A DNA stretch of 64,000 nt, taken from positions 124,001 to 188,000 of the forward strand of contig CAWETN010000010.1 in the NCBI GenBank assembly GCA_963812075.1, given 5' to 3'. The first letter of the stretch is position 1, and every line of letters starts with the position of its first letter. Under the pieces are notes generated by a model. The model was given only the letters and a program-made list of their open reading frames with translations. It searched no databases and had not been told where the DNA came from. Shown here in pieces: positions 1-7,759 of the stretch. The stretch is from JAMXLO01 sp963812075 (GTDB lineage: Bacteria > Pseudomonadota > Alphaproteobacteria > Acetobacterales > Acetobacteraceae). The position numbers were made by a program, and so were the translations under genes.

Positions 1-1086
1 GTGGAGTTGCGGGTACTCCCGGGGAAGCGTGCCGGCACCTTGCGTATTGAGGTGGCGGATACAGGCCCCGGAATCGATCAAGCGCTTCGCCATCGCCTGT
101 TTCACGAATTCGAGCGATTGACCACTTCCGCGTCAATCAAGGGGGCTGGCCTCGGTCTGGCCATCGCGGCCCGCATAGTCAAGATGATGGGCGGTGAGAT
201 CGACTATTCTGACAATCAGGGCGGAGGAAGTGTCTTTTGGTTGGAACTTCCGATCAACTCTGATCAGTCCCCGCTACTGAAGCCAGCCGCTGGGATAACG
301 TCACGAGCTTGTTGGCGCATCCTCGTGGTGGACGATGTGGACATGAACCGCGACGTGATCAGCGGGTTGCTTCATGCATCCGGACATAATGTAATGACAG
401 CAAATGATGGGCAGGAGGCGCTGAAGCTGGCGGCGGAGCGCACATTCGACCTGATATTGATGGACGTGCGCATGCCCGTCATGGACGGGCTGGAGGCCAC
501 TCGGCAAATAAGGTCGCTGCCGCCCCCCTACGGACACGTGCCGATCCTAGCGCTCACCGCCTACACAATCCCCGAGCAGATTACGCAATGCGTCGCCGCT
601 GGCATGGACGGGCATTTGACTAAACCCGTTGATCACGCGACGCTTTTGAGCGTGGTTGATGAGACTATACGTTCGTCGCTGCAGCCGCAGTCCGCCCTAC
701 CGACCGCCTCAGCTTCAATTGATTGCGAAGCGAAGGCCTCGTCGCCGGCACTCGATAGGCAGCTATTTGACACCGCTATTGGCCTCTTTGCAGCAGAAGA
801 GGTTCCAACAACCTTTGCATCGCTTCGGCGACGCCTTGAGCAAATATCGTATCTGCTGGATCAGTCTGGAGATTGTGCCGAATTGGCTGATGCCGTTCAT
901 GGACTGGCATCCGTTGCCGGCACATTTGGATTCGGCGAGGTCTTTCTGTCCGCCCGCAAGCTGGAATGCTCGTTCCTTACTGAACATAGCTATCCGCAAG
1001 AGCTTCGTTCAGAGTTACGTTGGGCCGCTGACCGCGCGGTCGTAGCCCTGAGTGAAGTCGAATTAGAATATGCGTTACTTGTATGA
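1..1086 (+). CDS. Hybrid sensor histidine kinase, C-terminal part (HATPase, receiver, Hpt)
   Basis: The reading frame is open at the left window edge, so the sensor and dimerisation domains lie outside and the codon at base 1 is not a claimed start. Numbering from base 1, an HATPase domain carries the G1 box DTGPGI (20-25) and G2 box GAGLGLAI (48-55). A receiver follows (about 105-225) with phospho-acceptor Asp155 in LILMDVRMP, Thr186 and Lys208. The tail looks like an Hpt domain, with candidate phospho-His300 in VHGLASVAG. This order implies a His-Asp-His phosphorelay. The stop overlaps the start of the next response regulator (ATGA), so the two are probably co-translated. Base composition is visibly less GC-rich than the rest of the window. 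Confidence 0.9.
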   Translation: MELRVLPGKRAGTLRIEVADTGPGIDQALRHRLFHEFERLTTSASIKGAGLGLAIAARIVKMMGGEIDYSDNQGGGSVFWLELPINSDQSPLLKPAAGITSRACWRILVVDDVDMNRDVISGLLHASGHNVMTANDGQEALKLAAERTFDLILMDVRMPVMDGLEATRQIRSLPPPYGHVPILALTAYTIPEQITQCVAAGMDGHLTKPVDHATLLSVVDETIRSSLQPQSALPTASASIDCEAKASSPALDRQLFDTAIGLFAAEEVPTTFASLRRRLEQISYLLDQSGDCAELADAVHGLASVAGTFGFGEVFLSARKLECSFLTEHSYPQELRSELRWAADRAVVALSEVELEYALLV

Positions 1087-1652
1087 GCACGTTGTCATCC
1101 GTTCCCGGTGTAATAGTTGCCGAAAATGACGCAGAAATGCGAGGTGTTATTCGATCGATATTGGCAAATGCTAGACAGCAGGTTTTCCCCGTCGCAAATG
1201 GGGTCGAAGCGATAAATCTGGCTCGTAGATTTGTGGCGCGGCTGGTATTGTTAGATATTGGCATGCCACATTTGAACGGTTTGGATGCGTGCCGATCAAT
1301 ACATCGCCTTCCCGGGTATGAGGGCGTGCCAATCGTGATGTTAACAGGGTATGGTGACGACGATATTCGCGTGGCTGCTCGTCGAGCGGGTGCTCGGGAT
1401 TTCATCACCAAGCCATTCCGGCCTGATGTATTGCTTGGCCGGCTTGCACGCTACTTGGATATCCCAGCCGACCTGATGGTTGCCCGCACATCCGTTGCGA
1501 ACGACGGCACCATCTCGTCGGCCCCGCGTACGAGGGTGTGGGAAACTCGTGCTGAACCTGTGCCAGCCTTCGGAGAATATGCCGCCCTGGTCAACGGTCG
1601 CAAAACGATCCTCATCTGTCGCGGCGCGCAGCGTTCAGAGGATAAGGAGTGA
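1083..1652 (+). CDS. Single-domain response regulator
   Basis: This 189-residue protein has one receiver domain: an acidic pocket in AENDAE (13-18), phospho-acceptor Asp58 in LLDIGMP, Thr88 in MLTGY and Lys110 in TKPF. About 60 C-terminal residues show no recognisable DNA-binding or enzymatic domain. It overlaps the upstream hybrid kinase by four bases, so it is the likely final phosphate acceptor of that kinase's Hpt domain. The output is unknown. Codon use is AT-richer than downstream genes (for example many ATA and TTG codons), which suggests the pair was acquired or sits in an accessory segment. The family assignment is firm; the signalling pathway is not identifiable. Confidence 0.9.
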   Translation: MSTLSSVPGVIVAENDAEMRGVIRSILANARQQVFPVANGVEAINLARRFVARLVLLDIGMPHLNGLDACRSIHRLPGYEGVPIVMLTGYGDDDIRVAARRAGARDFITKPFRPDVLLGRLARYLDIPADLMVARTSVANDGTISSAPRTRVWETRAEPVPAFGEYAALVNGRKTILICRGAQRSEDKE

Positions 1653-1849
1653 TTTACCGCCGGGTTGGTAATGTTCCAACGTGCGCGCAGCAAAGGCGAT
1701 CGGCGGCCCGCCGAGGCGATGGACTACCCACTGGCATGCGGCCAATCCGGACGACTTGATCTGAGGGCCTCAGTCAGCGTCGCCGATCGCGGGCAGTCCT
1801 TGGCACCTGCGCAGTCGTTCAAGGGGCGCTGAGCGGCTCCTGAATCCGA

Positions 1850-2830
1850 TCAGACGTTCCGCCGGTTCGGCAGCGTCTCCGGGTTCACCACGTAGCCGGG
1901 GTCGAGCACGCCGTCGAACAGCTCCAGCATGTTCTTCGCCGCACGCACCGACATCTTCTCGTTGCACTCCAGCGGCGCGGCGGCGTTGTGCGGGCTCAGC
2001 ACCACGTTGGGCAGCTTCAGCAGCGGATTGGCCGGATCGGGCGGCTCGTGCAGCTGCACGTCCAGCCCGGCCGCCTCCAGCCGGCCGGACGACAGCGCCT
2101 CGACCAGCGCCGCCTCGTCCACCAGCGGGCCGCGCGCGGCGTTGATCAGCCAGGCCGAGCGCCGCATCAGCCCGAGCATCTCGCGGTTGATCAGGTGGTG
2201 CGTCGCCTCGCCCAGCGGGCAGTGCAGCGTCAGCACGTCGATCTCCGGCAGCGCGGCGGCGATGTCGGTCACCGGCGTGAAGCCGTCGGCGGCGATGCGC
2301 GGCACCGGGAACGCCGGGTCGCAGACCATCACGTTCATGCCGAACGCGGCGCACAGGCGCGCCACGCGCGTGCCGATGCGGCCGTAGCCGACCACCAGGA
2401 TGGTGCGGCCGGCCAGTTCGCCCATCGGGCGGCCGTCGCGCAGCATCCACCTTCCGGCGCGCACCGCGGCGTCCATCTCGATCGTGCGCCGCGCCACCGC
2501 GAGCAGCAGCATCAGCGTGTGCTCGGCCACCGACAGGTCGTTGCCGCCGTTGGTGACGCCGACCACGACGCCACGCCGCGTGCAGGCAGGGATGTCCACC
2601 GTGTCGTAGCCGACGCCGAAGCGCGACACGATGCGCAGGTCGGGCGCCGCGGCCAGCAGCGCCTCGTCCACCTGCTCGAGCCCGACCAGCACGGCGTGCG
2701 CGCCCGGCATGGCCTGCGCCAGGTCCTGCGCCGACGGGCTGTTCAGCGTGCGGATGGTGACGTCGTGGCGGGCTTCCAGCAGCGCCATGCCGCTGGCGTG
2801 CAGCGGACGGCAGAGAACGATGGTGGGCAT
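1850..2830 (-). CDS. D-2-hydroxyacid dehydrogenase, NAD(P)-binding
   Basis: A 326-residue member of the D-isomer 2-hydroxyacid dehydrogenase family, which interconverts 2-keto and 2-hydroxy acids with NAD(P)H. The Rossmann motif VGYGRIG is at 147-153. The catalytic triad is Arg233 in NAARGPL, Glu262 in LHEPPDP and His281 in LSPHNAA. The length is normal. Substrate cannot be fixed from sequence: hydroxypyruvate/glyoxylate reductase and phosphoglycerate-dehydrogenase-like activities are both possible, and the short form lacking an ACT domain favours the former or another small acid. It is divergent from the VOC gene, with a 114-base shared upstream region. Confidence 0.88.
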   Translation of the reverse strand: MPTIVLCRPLHASGMALLEARHDVTIRTLNSPSAQDLAQAMPGAHAVLVGLEQVDEALLAAAPDLRIVSRFGVGYDTVDIPACTRRGVVVGVTNGGNDLSVAEHTLMLLLAVARRTIEMDAAVRAGRWMLRDGRPMGELAGRTILVVGYGRIGTRVARLCAAFGMNVMVCDPAFPVPRIAADGFTPVTDIAAALPEIDVLTLHCPLGEATHHLINREMLGLMRRSAWLINAARGPLVDEAALVEALSSGRLEAAGLDVQLHEPPDPANPLLKLPNVVLSPHNAAAPLECNEKMSVRAAKNMLELFDGVLDPGYVVNPETLPNRRNV

Positions 2831-2944
2831 CGGTTGTGATCTCTTTCCCGTGATGGATGAATTGTTGGTGCCGGTTCAGCGTTGCGCTTGAACATAACCG
2901 TCCGCGGCGGTTCTGTCCCGCTGCGGCACACGCAAGGGACAGCC

Positions 2945-3310
2945 ATGGCCAATGCATTCGTGCACGTCGAACTCAACACCCAGGACCTGGCGCAGGCGAA
3001 GTCGTTCTACCAGTCCATGTTCGCCTGGACGCTGAACGAGGTGGATATGGGCGGCGGCATGACCTACACGATGATCGATGTCGGCGACGGCACCGGCGGC
3101 GGCATGATGCAGCATCCGATGCCGGCCGCGCCGTCGATGTGGCTGCCCTACGTGCTGGTGGATGATATCGCCGCGGCGACGGCCAAGGCGAAGTCGCTCG
3201 GTGCGACGGTGGTGCGCGACGTGATGGAGGTGATGGACGCGGGATCGCTCTCCATCATCATCGATCCTACCGGCGCCACACTGGGGCTGTGGCAGCCAAA
3301 GGCGAAGTAG
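2945..3310 (+). CDS. VOC (glyoxalase/bleomycin-resistance fold) family protein
   Basis: A 121-residue protein with the vicinal-oxygen-chelate fold. It opens with FVHVELNTQDLAQAKSFY, typical of the first beta-alpha-beta unit, and ends with IIIDPTGATLGLWQPK, the typical last strand. The ATG at 2945 (MANAF) was chosen over an upstream in-frame ATG at 2882 because it matches the usual family N-terminus. It belongs to the single-module glyoxalase-like group for which no reaction is generally known; metal-dependent isomerase, lyase or binding roles are all possible. It is divergently arranged with the hydroxyacid dehydrogenase and convergent with alkB. Confidence 0.85.
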   Translation: MANAFVHVELNTQDLAQAKSFYQSMFAWTLNEVDMGGGMTYTMIDVGDGTGGGMMQHPMPAAPSMWLPYVLVDDIAAATAKAKSLGATVVRDVMEVMDAGSLSIIIDPTGATLGLWQPKAK

Positions 3311-3322
3311 CCGGCAGCGGAG

Positions 3323-3970
3323 TTATCCCGCCCGGCGGAACGTCAGGTTGATCCGGCAGGCGCCGGTTGTCGGATGCATCCCGTCGTCGAGCGCCTCGAC
3401 GCCGTGGAAGGCGAGGCGCGTCGGACCGCCCCACACCACAACGTCGCCGTGCTCCAGCCGGATCCGGCGCGGCCGGTCGTTGCGCCGCAGCCCGCCGAAC
3501 AGGAACGTCGCCGGCAGCCCGAGCGAGACCGAGACGATCGGCGCCGTCATGTCGCGCTCGTTGCGGTCCTGGTGCAGCGTCAGCCGCGCGCCGGGTTCGT
3601 AGCGGTTGACCAGGCACGCGTCCGACGTGAACCGCGTATACCCCGCCTCCGCCGCCGCATCGGTCGACAGCGCACGCAGCAGCGCGGGCATAAGCGGCCA
3701 CGGTTCGCCGCTGAGCGGATCGGCACGCTGATAGCGATAGCCGCTGCGGTCCGATACCCAGCCCAGCTCGCCGCAGTTGGTCATCGCGACCGACATCGAG
3801 TGCCCGCCCGGGGTGGTCAGGTGGCGGAACGGCGCGGCCGTGCTGATCGCCTCCACGGCGCGCAGCAGGTCGCCGCCATGCGCGCGGGCGAACCCACGCA
3901 GCACGACGGCACCCTCGCCGATCGGTTCCCTGCTTCGCTGGGTCGGCAGGTCGCTCAGCAGGTCGCGCAT
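3323..3970 (-). CDS. alkB: AlkB: Fe(II)/2-oxoglutarate-dependent DNA/RNA demethylase
   Basis: This 215-residue enzyme matches E. coli AlkB (216 residues) in length and layout. AlkB oxidatively removes methyl groups from 1-methyladenine and 3-methylcytosine. Visible features are TPGGHSMSVAMTNCG, the iron-binding HxD in LTLHQDRNERD, the distal His in AFHGVEAL, and RINLTFR, the RxxxxxR 2-oxoglutarate/substrate motif. The start at 3970 (MRDLLSD) aligns with the E. coli start; an in-frame ATG at 4006 would add 12 residues without a family counterpart. No ada or other adaptive-response gene is adjacent. Confidence 0.93.
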   Translation of the reverse strand: MRDLLSDLPTQRSREPIGEGAVVLRGFARAHGGDLLRAVEAISTAAPFRHLTTPGGHSMSVAMTNCGELGWVSDRSGYRYQRADPLSGEPWPLMPALLRALSTDAAAEAGYTRFTSDACLVNRYEPGARLTLHQDRNERDMTAPIVSVSLGLPATFLFGGLRRNDRPRRIRLEHGDVVVWGGPTRLAFHGVEALDDGMHPTTGACRINLTFRRAG

Positions 3971-4146
3971 GGTCGCTCCGTCAGGCACACTCCACGCGCG
4001 CGGCATAGCTGCCGGGCGAGGCGAAGTGCGCGTGCATATACGCCGCCGCCGGATTAGCGAACAGGCGTTTGATGGCCTGCTGGACCTTGCCGCGCGTCGA
4101 TCATCTCGTGCCGCTCATCATGGCGTCGGATTGCGGCCGGCCGTTC

Positions 4147-4395
4147 CTAGCGCCAGATCGGCCGGCCGAGGTTGACGTCGTGACCGCTCGTCAACGCGCC
4201 ACCCAGCGCGCCGGCGCCGCCGCCGACCGCCGCGCCGACCAGCGGACTGCCGCCCGTCACCGCCGCGATCGCGGCTCCACCGCCCGCGCCGATCAGCCCG
4301 CCGGACAGCGCGCGGTCACCGCGATTGTAGCCGCATCCCGCCAGGGCGAGGCTGAGCGGTAGCAGGATCAGGCATGTTGAGACGGCGCGGCGCAT
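4147..4395 (-). CDS. Small glycine-zipper lipoprotein
   Basis: This 82-residue protein has a lipoprotein signal peptide, with lipobox LALAGC and acylated Cys at about residue 21. The body is Gly/Ala-rich with GxxxG-type repeats (GGLIGAGGGAAIAAVTGG and a second block), a glycine-zipper arrangement found in small outer-membrane-associated proteins. The start at 4395 is chosen because it places the signal peptide at the N-terminus. It lies just downstream of a paralogue at 4410-4631 with the same layout, which suggests tandem duplication. The function is unknown; envelope stress or membrane-spanning roles are speculation. Confidence 0.8.
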   Translation of the reverse strand: MRRAVSTCLILLPLSLALAGCGYNRGDRALSGGLIGAGGGAAIAAVTGGSPLVGAAVGGGAGALGGALTSGHDVNLGRPIWR

Positions 4396-4409
4396 GGCAC
4401 GTCCTCCGG

Positions 4410-4631
4410 TCAGAAGCGGGGTGAGGTAACGGCACCGCCCACCGCACCGACGCCACCGCCGATCAGCGCGCCGGTCGCCGGCCTGCCGCCGGTCACCGCT
4501 GCCACGCCGGCGCCCGCGCCGGCACCCAGCAGTCCGCCTGTCACGGCGCGCGTGCCCGGGTCGGAGCCGCACGCGCTCAGCATCGTCAGCATGCTGCCCA
4601 AGGCCAGTCCGAGTGCGATCTTGCGGGTCAT
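4410..4631 (-). CDS. Small glycine-zipper lipoprotein (paralogue)
   Basis: This 73-residue lipoprotein has signal peptide MTRKIALGLALGS..., lipobox LSAC and acylated Cys21, followed by TRAVTGGLLGAGAGAGVAAVTGG and a second glycine-zipper block. It shares the motif order with the neighbour at 4147-4395 (a Cys-Gly opening, then A(V/L)(T/S)GGL(L/I)GAG), so the two are probably duplicates transcribed together, 14 bases apart. The export signal is clear. The function is unknown. Confidence 0.8.
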   Translation of the reverse strand: MTRKIALGLALGSMLTMLSACGSDPGTRAVTGGLLGAGAGAGVAAVTGGRPATGALIGGGVGAVGGAVTSPRF

Positions 4632-4799
4632 CACCAATCCTCCCTGATTCGAACAGGCCATCGATATCGGCCGAGGCGAGGGAGATCCGGTGGCTGGAAT
4701 AGGGCGATCCAGGGGCAAAAGGTTCAAGCCCTTGTTAGCCGTCGGTGGGGGGGCTAAAGCCCACCACCTCCCGCCACCCGTGCATGAAGGCAACGACCG

Positions 4800-5844
4800 A
4801 TGCTGTCCCGCCTGCTCGGCTTCATGTCAGCCGACATCGCCATCGACCTCGGCACCGCGAACACGCTGGTCTACGTGAAGGGCAGGGGGATCGTGCTGAA
4901 CGAGCCGTCCGTGGTGGCGATCGCCGACGTGCGCGGGCGCAAACAGGTGGTTGCCGTGGGCAACGAGGCCAAGCAGATGCTCGGCCGCACGCCCGGCCAC
5001 ATCGACGCGATCCGCCCGATGCGCGACGGCGTCATCGCCGACTTCGAAGTCGCCGAGGAGATGATCAAGCACTTCATCCGCAAGGTGCACAATCGGCGCA
5101 GCTTCGCTTCGCCGCAGGTGATCGTCTGCGTGCCGTCCGGCGCCACCGCGGTGGAGCGCCGCGCGATCAAGGAGAGCGCGGAAAGCGCCGGCGCCCGCCG
5201 CGTGGCGCTGATCGACGAGCCGATGGCCGCCGCGATCGGCGCCGGCCTGCCGATCACCGAGCCCACCGGCGTCGATGGTGGTCGACATCGGCGGCGGCAC
5301 CACCGAGGTGGCGGTGCTCTCGCTGTCCGGCATCGTCTATTCGCGCAGCGTCCGCGTCGGCGGCGACAAGATGGACGAGGCGATCATCAGCTACATGCGC
5401 CGCAACCATAACCTGCTGATCGGCGAGACGACGGCCGAGCGGATCAAGAAGGAGATCGGCACGGCCACGCCGTCCGACGACGGCGACCGGGCCGTATCGC
5501 GAGGTCAAGGGCCGCGACCTGATGCAGGGCGTGCCGCGCGAGGTGCTGGTCGAGCCAGCGCCAGATCGCCGAACGCCTGGCCGAGCCGGTGAGCGGCGAT
5601 CGTCGAGGCGGTGAAGGTGGCGCTGGAGAACACGCCGCCGGAACTGGCCGCCGACATCGCCGACAAGGGCATCATGCTGACCGGCGGCGGCGCGCTGCTC
5701 TACCGGCTGGACCAGGTGCTGCGGGATGCGACGGGGCTCGCGGTCGGCGTGGCGGAGAACCCGCTGCAATGCGTGGCCCTCGGGACGGGCCGGGCACTGG
5801 AAGAACGCAAGCGGCTGGCGAACGTGCTCACGTCGATGTACTGA
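4800..5844 (+). CDS. mreB: MreB rod-shape actin homologue, four +1 frameshifts as sequenced
   Basis: MreB is the bacterial actin that organises the elongation machinery at the inner membrane. All of its conserved parts are present but spread over frames: N-terminal IAIDLGTANTLVY, then IDEPMAAAIGAGLPI in frame one; VVDIGGGTTEVAVLS and VGGDKMDEAII after a shift near 5271; LTGGGALLYRLD and the C-terminus after further shifts near 5495, 5555 and 5594. Removing four extra bases from 1045 gives 346 residues, the usual MreB length (347 in E. coli). Each shift looks like one inserted base. Because the gene is normally essential and every motif is intact, sequence error is more likely than inactivation. 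No mreC or mreD follows; instead the coiled-coil/actin-like pair comes next. Confidence 0.88.
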
Positions 5845-6133
5845 CGGCGCCTCGTCGAGCAGCGAGTCCGGCTGTCCCGCAGACGGTCGTGCCGACGTTG
5901 GCGCGAATGCCGGACCACGAACCAATCCACTTTCAGGTCGCTTCACACGCCGCGCCTACGGTCACCGGGCCCCGTGCGGGCTTGGGGTTTGCCGGTGCCG
6001 CCGGCGTGCTGACTCCGGGGGCAAGCGCAGTGCCGCAGCGGGGAGGAGATCACGACGTTAACCCTCCGTTGAGAAACTTCGCCGCAGCCTGCTAGCCGCC
6101 GCCCCTTCCGGGCACCTGGCACTGGGATGAGCC

Positions 6134-6646
6134 ATGCTGGAACGAGGTGAACGAGAGCCGACGATGGACGAGATCGTGGTTGCGCTGCGTGAGACGCGGC
6201 GGGCCCAGGCGCGGGCGCCGCAACTGGCGCTGGTCAGCGGCCGACCGACCGCCACCCACGACGGCTCGCCTGCCCTGTCGGATATCGCGGAGCTGCGCGA
6301 TAGCGAGATCAGGCGGCTGCTGGCCGAGAACGCGCACCTCAACGAACGTGTGGTGTCGCTGCTGAAGGTCATCGAAGGCGATCAGGCCCGCATCGCCGCA
6401 GCCGAGAACGCGGCGGGCCATACCGCGCGCGAAGCGACGTTTCGCGAGGTGCGGGCGGCGCTCGAGGTCGAGCTGCGCCCCATCCTGCTGGTCCTGCTGC
6501 GCGCGCTGCAGAAGCGTCGCGCCGCTCCCGGCGCTGCCATCGCTGCAAGCGTCGGACCTGATCGAGCGGCGGATGACGCAGGCTGGATCGTCGACCTCGA
6601 CGCACAGCCGGACAACCTCATGCCTGATCAGGAGACCCGCCCATGA
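6134..6646 (+). CDS. Coiled-coil protein coupled to actin-like ATPase
   Basis: I do not recognise this 170-residue protein. It has no signal peptide and no membrane segment. The middle (about 55-125) is strongly helical with heptad-like spacing: it begins LRDSEIRRLLAENAHLNERV, continues through an alanine/glutamate-rich helix, and ends in a hydrophobic patch PILLVLLRAL. The acidic C-terminus (WIVDLDAQPDNLMPDQE) is probably flexible. Its stop overlaps the start of the actin-like gene (ATGA), implying translational coupling and a shared complex. The start at 6134 is the first ATG; ATG 6164 is an alternative. A role as partner, nucleator or adaptor of the actin-like filament is inference from the arrangement only. 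Confidence 0.75.
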   Translation: MLERGEREPTMDEIVVALRETRRAQARAPQLALVSGRPTATHDGSPALSDIAELRDSEIRRLLAENAHLNERVVSLLKVIEGDQARIAAAENAAGHTAREATFREVRAALEVELRPILLVLLRALQKRRAAPGAAIAASVGPDRAADDAGWIVDLDAQPDNLMPDQETRP

Positions 6647-7641
6647 CCACGGCACAGCAACAGTCCGTCAAGGGAGTGGACATTGGCACCAGCCGCCTGG
6701 TCCTCGCCACCACGAACGGCGAGGCCGTCGACTTCACGCCGCAGCTCAACGCCTTCGTCGCGATCCCCTACAGCAAGATGACCGAGCAGATGCTGGCGCG
6801 GGAGAACATCCTGCATCAGGTCGAAGCCGGCCATATCTTCGCCTACGGCAACCGCGCCGACGAGTTCGCCAAGTTCCTGAACGGCGACACGCGGCGGCCG
6901 ATGCGGAGCGGGCTGCTCAACCCGACCGAACCGAAGAACCTTGAGATGATCGAACTGCTGATCGGTCGGCTGTGCGGCAAAGCGGCCAGGGGCGAGAAGC
7001 TGTGCCTGAGCGTCCCGAGCGCGCCGCCCGGCGACGGCTCCGACCTGATCTTCCACGAGCGCTCGGTGCAAGGGATCTTCGAGAAACTCGGCTACCAGGC
7101 GCAGTCGGTGAACGAAGGCCTCGCCATCGTCTTTTCCGAGCTGAAGGATGCCAACTTCACCGGCATCGGCATGAGCTTCGGCGGCGGCATGTGCAACATC
7201 TGCCTGGCCTATCTCGGCCTGCCGGTGTTCACCATCGCCACGACCCGCGCCGGCGACTACATCGATCAGAGCGCATCGTCGGTGACGGGAGAGACGCCGA
7301 CCACGATCCGCCTGCACAAGGAGAACGGCTTCGCCATCGACGACGCGACGGGTGCCGCCATCGACCGTGCCCTGTCCGTCTACTATGCCGAGGTGATCGA
7401 AACTGCGGTGACCGCATTGCAGGCCGCGATGACGGCGTCGAGGAAATTGCCACGATTCACCGCCCCGATCCCGATCGTGTGTGCCGGCGGGACGGCGATG
7501 GCGGGCAACTTCCTCGCCAGGCTCCGGGCGATCATCGCGGAGACGGCGCTGCCGGTCGCCATCAGCGACGTCTATCTCGCCCGGGATCCGCTCAACGCCA
7601 CGGCGAAGGGCGCCCTGGTCGGCGCCATGCTCAACATGTGA
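6643..7641 (+). CDS. Divergent actin-like ATPase (ASKHA superfamily), not canonical MreB
   Basis: A 332-residue cytoplasmic protein with the actin/Hsp70 nucleotide-binding layout. Phosphate-1 motif GVDIGTS is at 11-17. A VPSAPPGD segment sits at 124-131 where MreB has VPSGAT, and NEGLAIVFSEL (157-167) matches MreB's DEPMAAAIG. The phosphate-2 region is IGMSFGGGM (175-183), and the adenosine motif is CAGGTAMAGNF (280-290). The phosphate-2 Asp of canonical actins (DIGGGT) is replaced, so ATP hydrolysis or nucleotide choice may differ. It lacks MreB's N-terminal amphipathic sequence. It is co-translated with the coiled-coil protein and lies 0.8 kb after mreB. The fold assignment is confident; the biological role is unknown. 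Confidence 0.8.
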   Translation: MTTAQQQSVKGVDIGTSRLVLATTNGEAVDFTPQLNAFVAIPYSKMTEQMLARENILHQVEAGHIFAYGNRADEFAKFLNGDTRRPMRSGLLNPTEPKNLEMIELLIGRLCGKAARGEKLCLSVPSAPPGDGSDLIFHERSVQGIFEKLGYQAQSVNEGLAIVFSELKDANFTGIGMSFGGGMCNICLAYLGLPVFTIATTRAGDYIDQSASSVTGETPTTIRLHKENGFAIDDATGAAIDRALSVYYAEVIETAVTALQAAMTASRKLPRFTAPIPIVCAGGTAMAGNFLARLRAIIAETALPVAISDVYLARDPLNATAKGALVGAMLNM

Positions 7642-7759
7642 GCCGATCGTCCACCGCCGCCTCGGACCCGTCGAAGCTGCGGGCGACGGGGCGGCACCGC
7701 CTGGATTTCCGCCCCGCACCGTGGCAAGCCTGCGCGTTCGTCTGTCCCAGGTGCGCCGT

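Noticed and set aside
4740..4775. Hairpin-like GTGGG...CCCACCAC before mreB
   Set aside because: Short and imperfect, with no partner sequence to suggest a riboswitch or terminator.
5845..6133. Search for mreC start after mreB
   Set aside because: 289 bases with no conserved frame; nothing resembling MreC.
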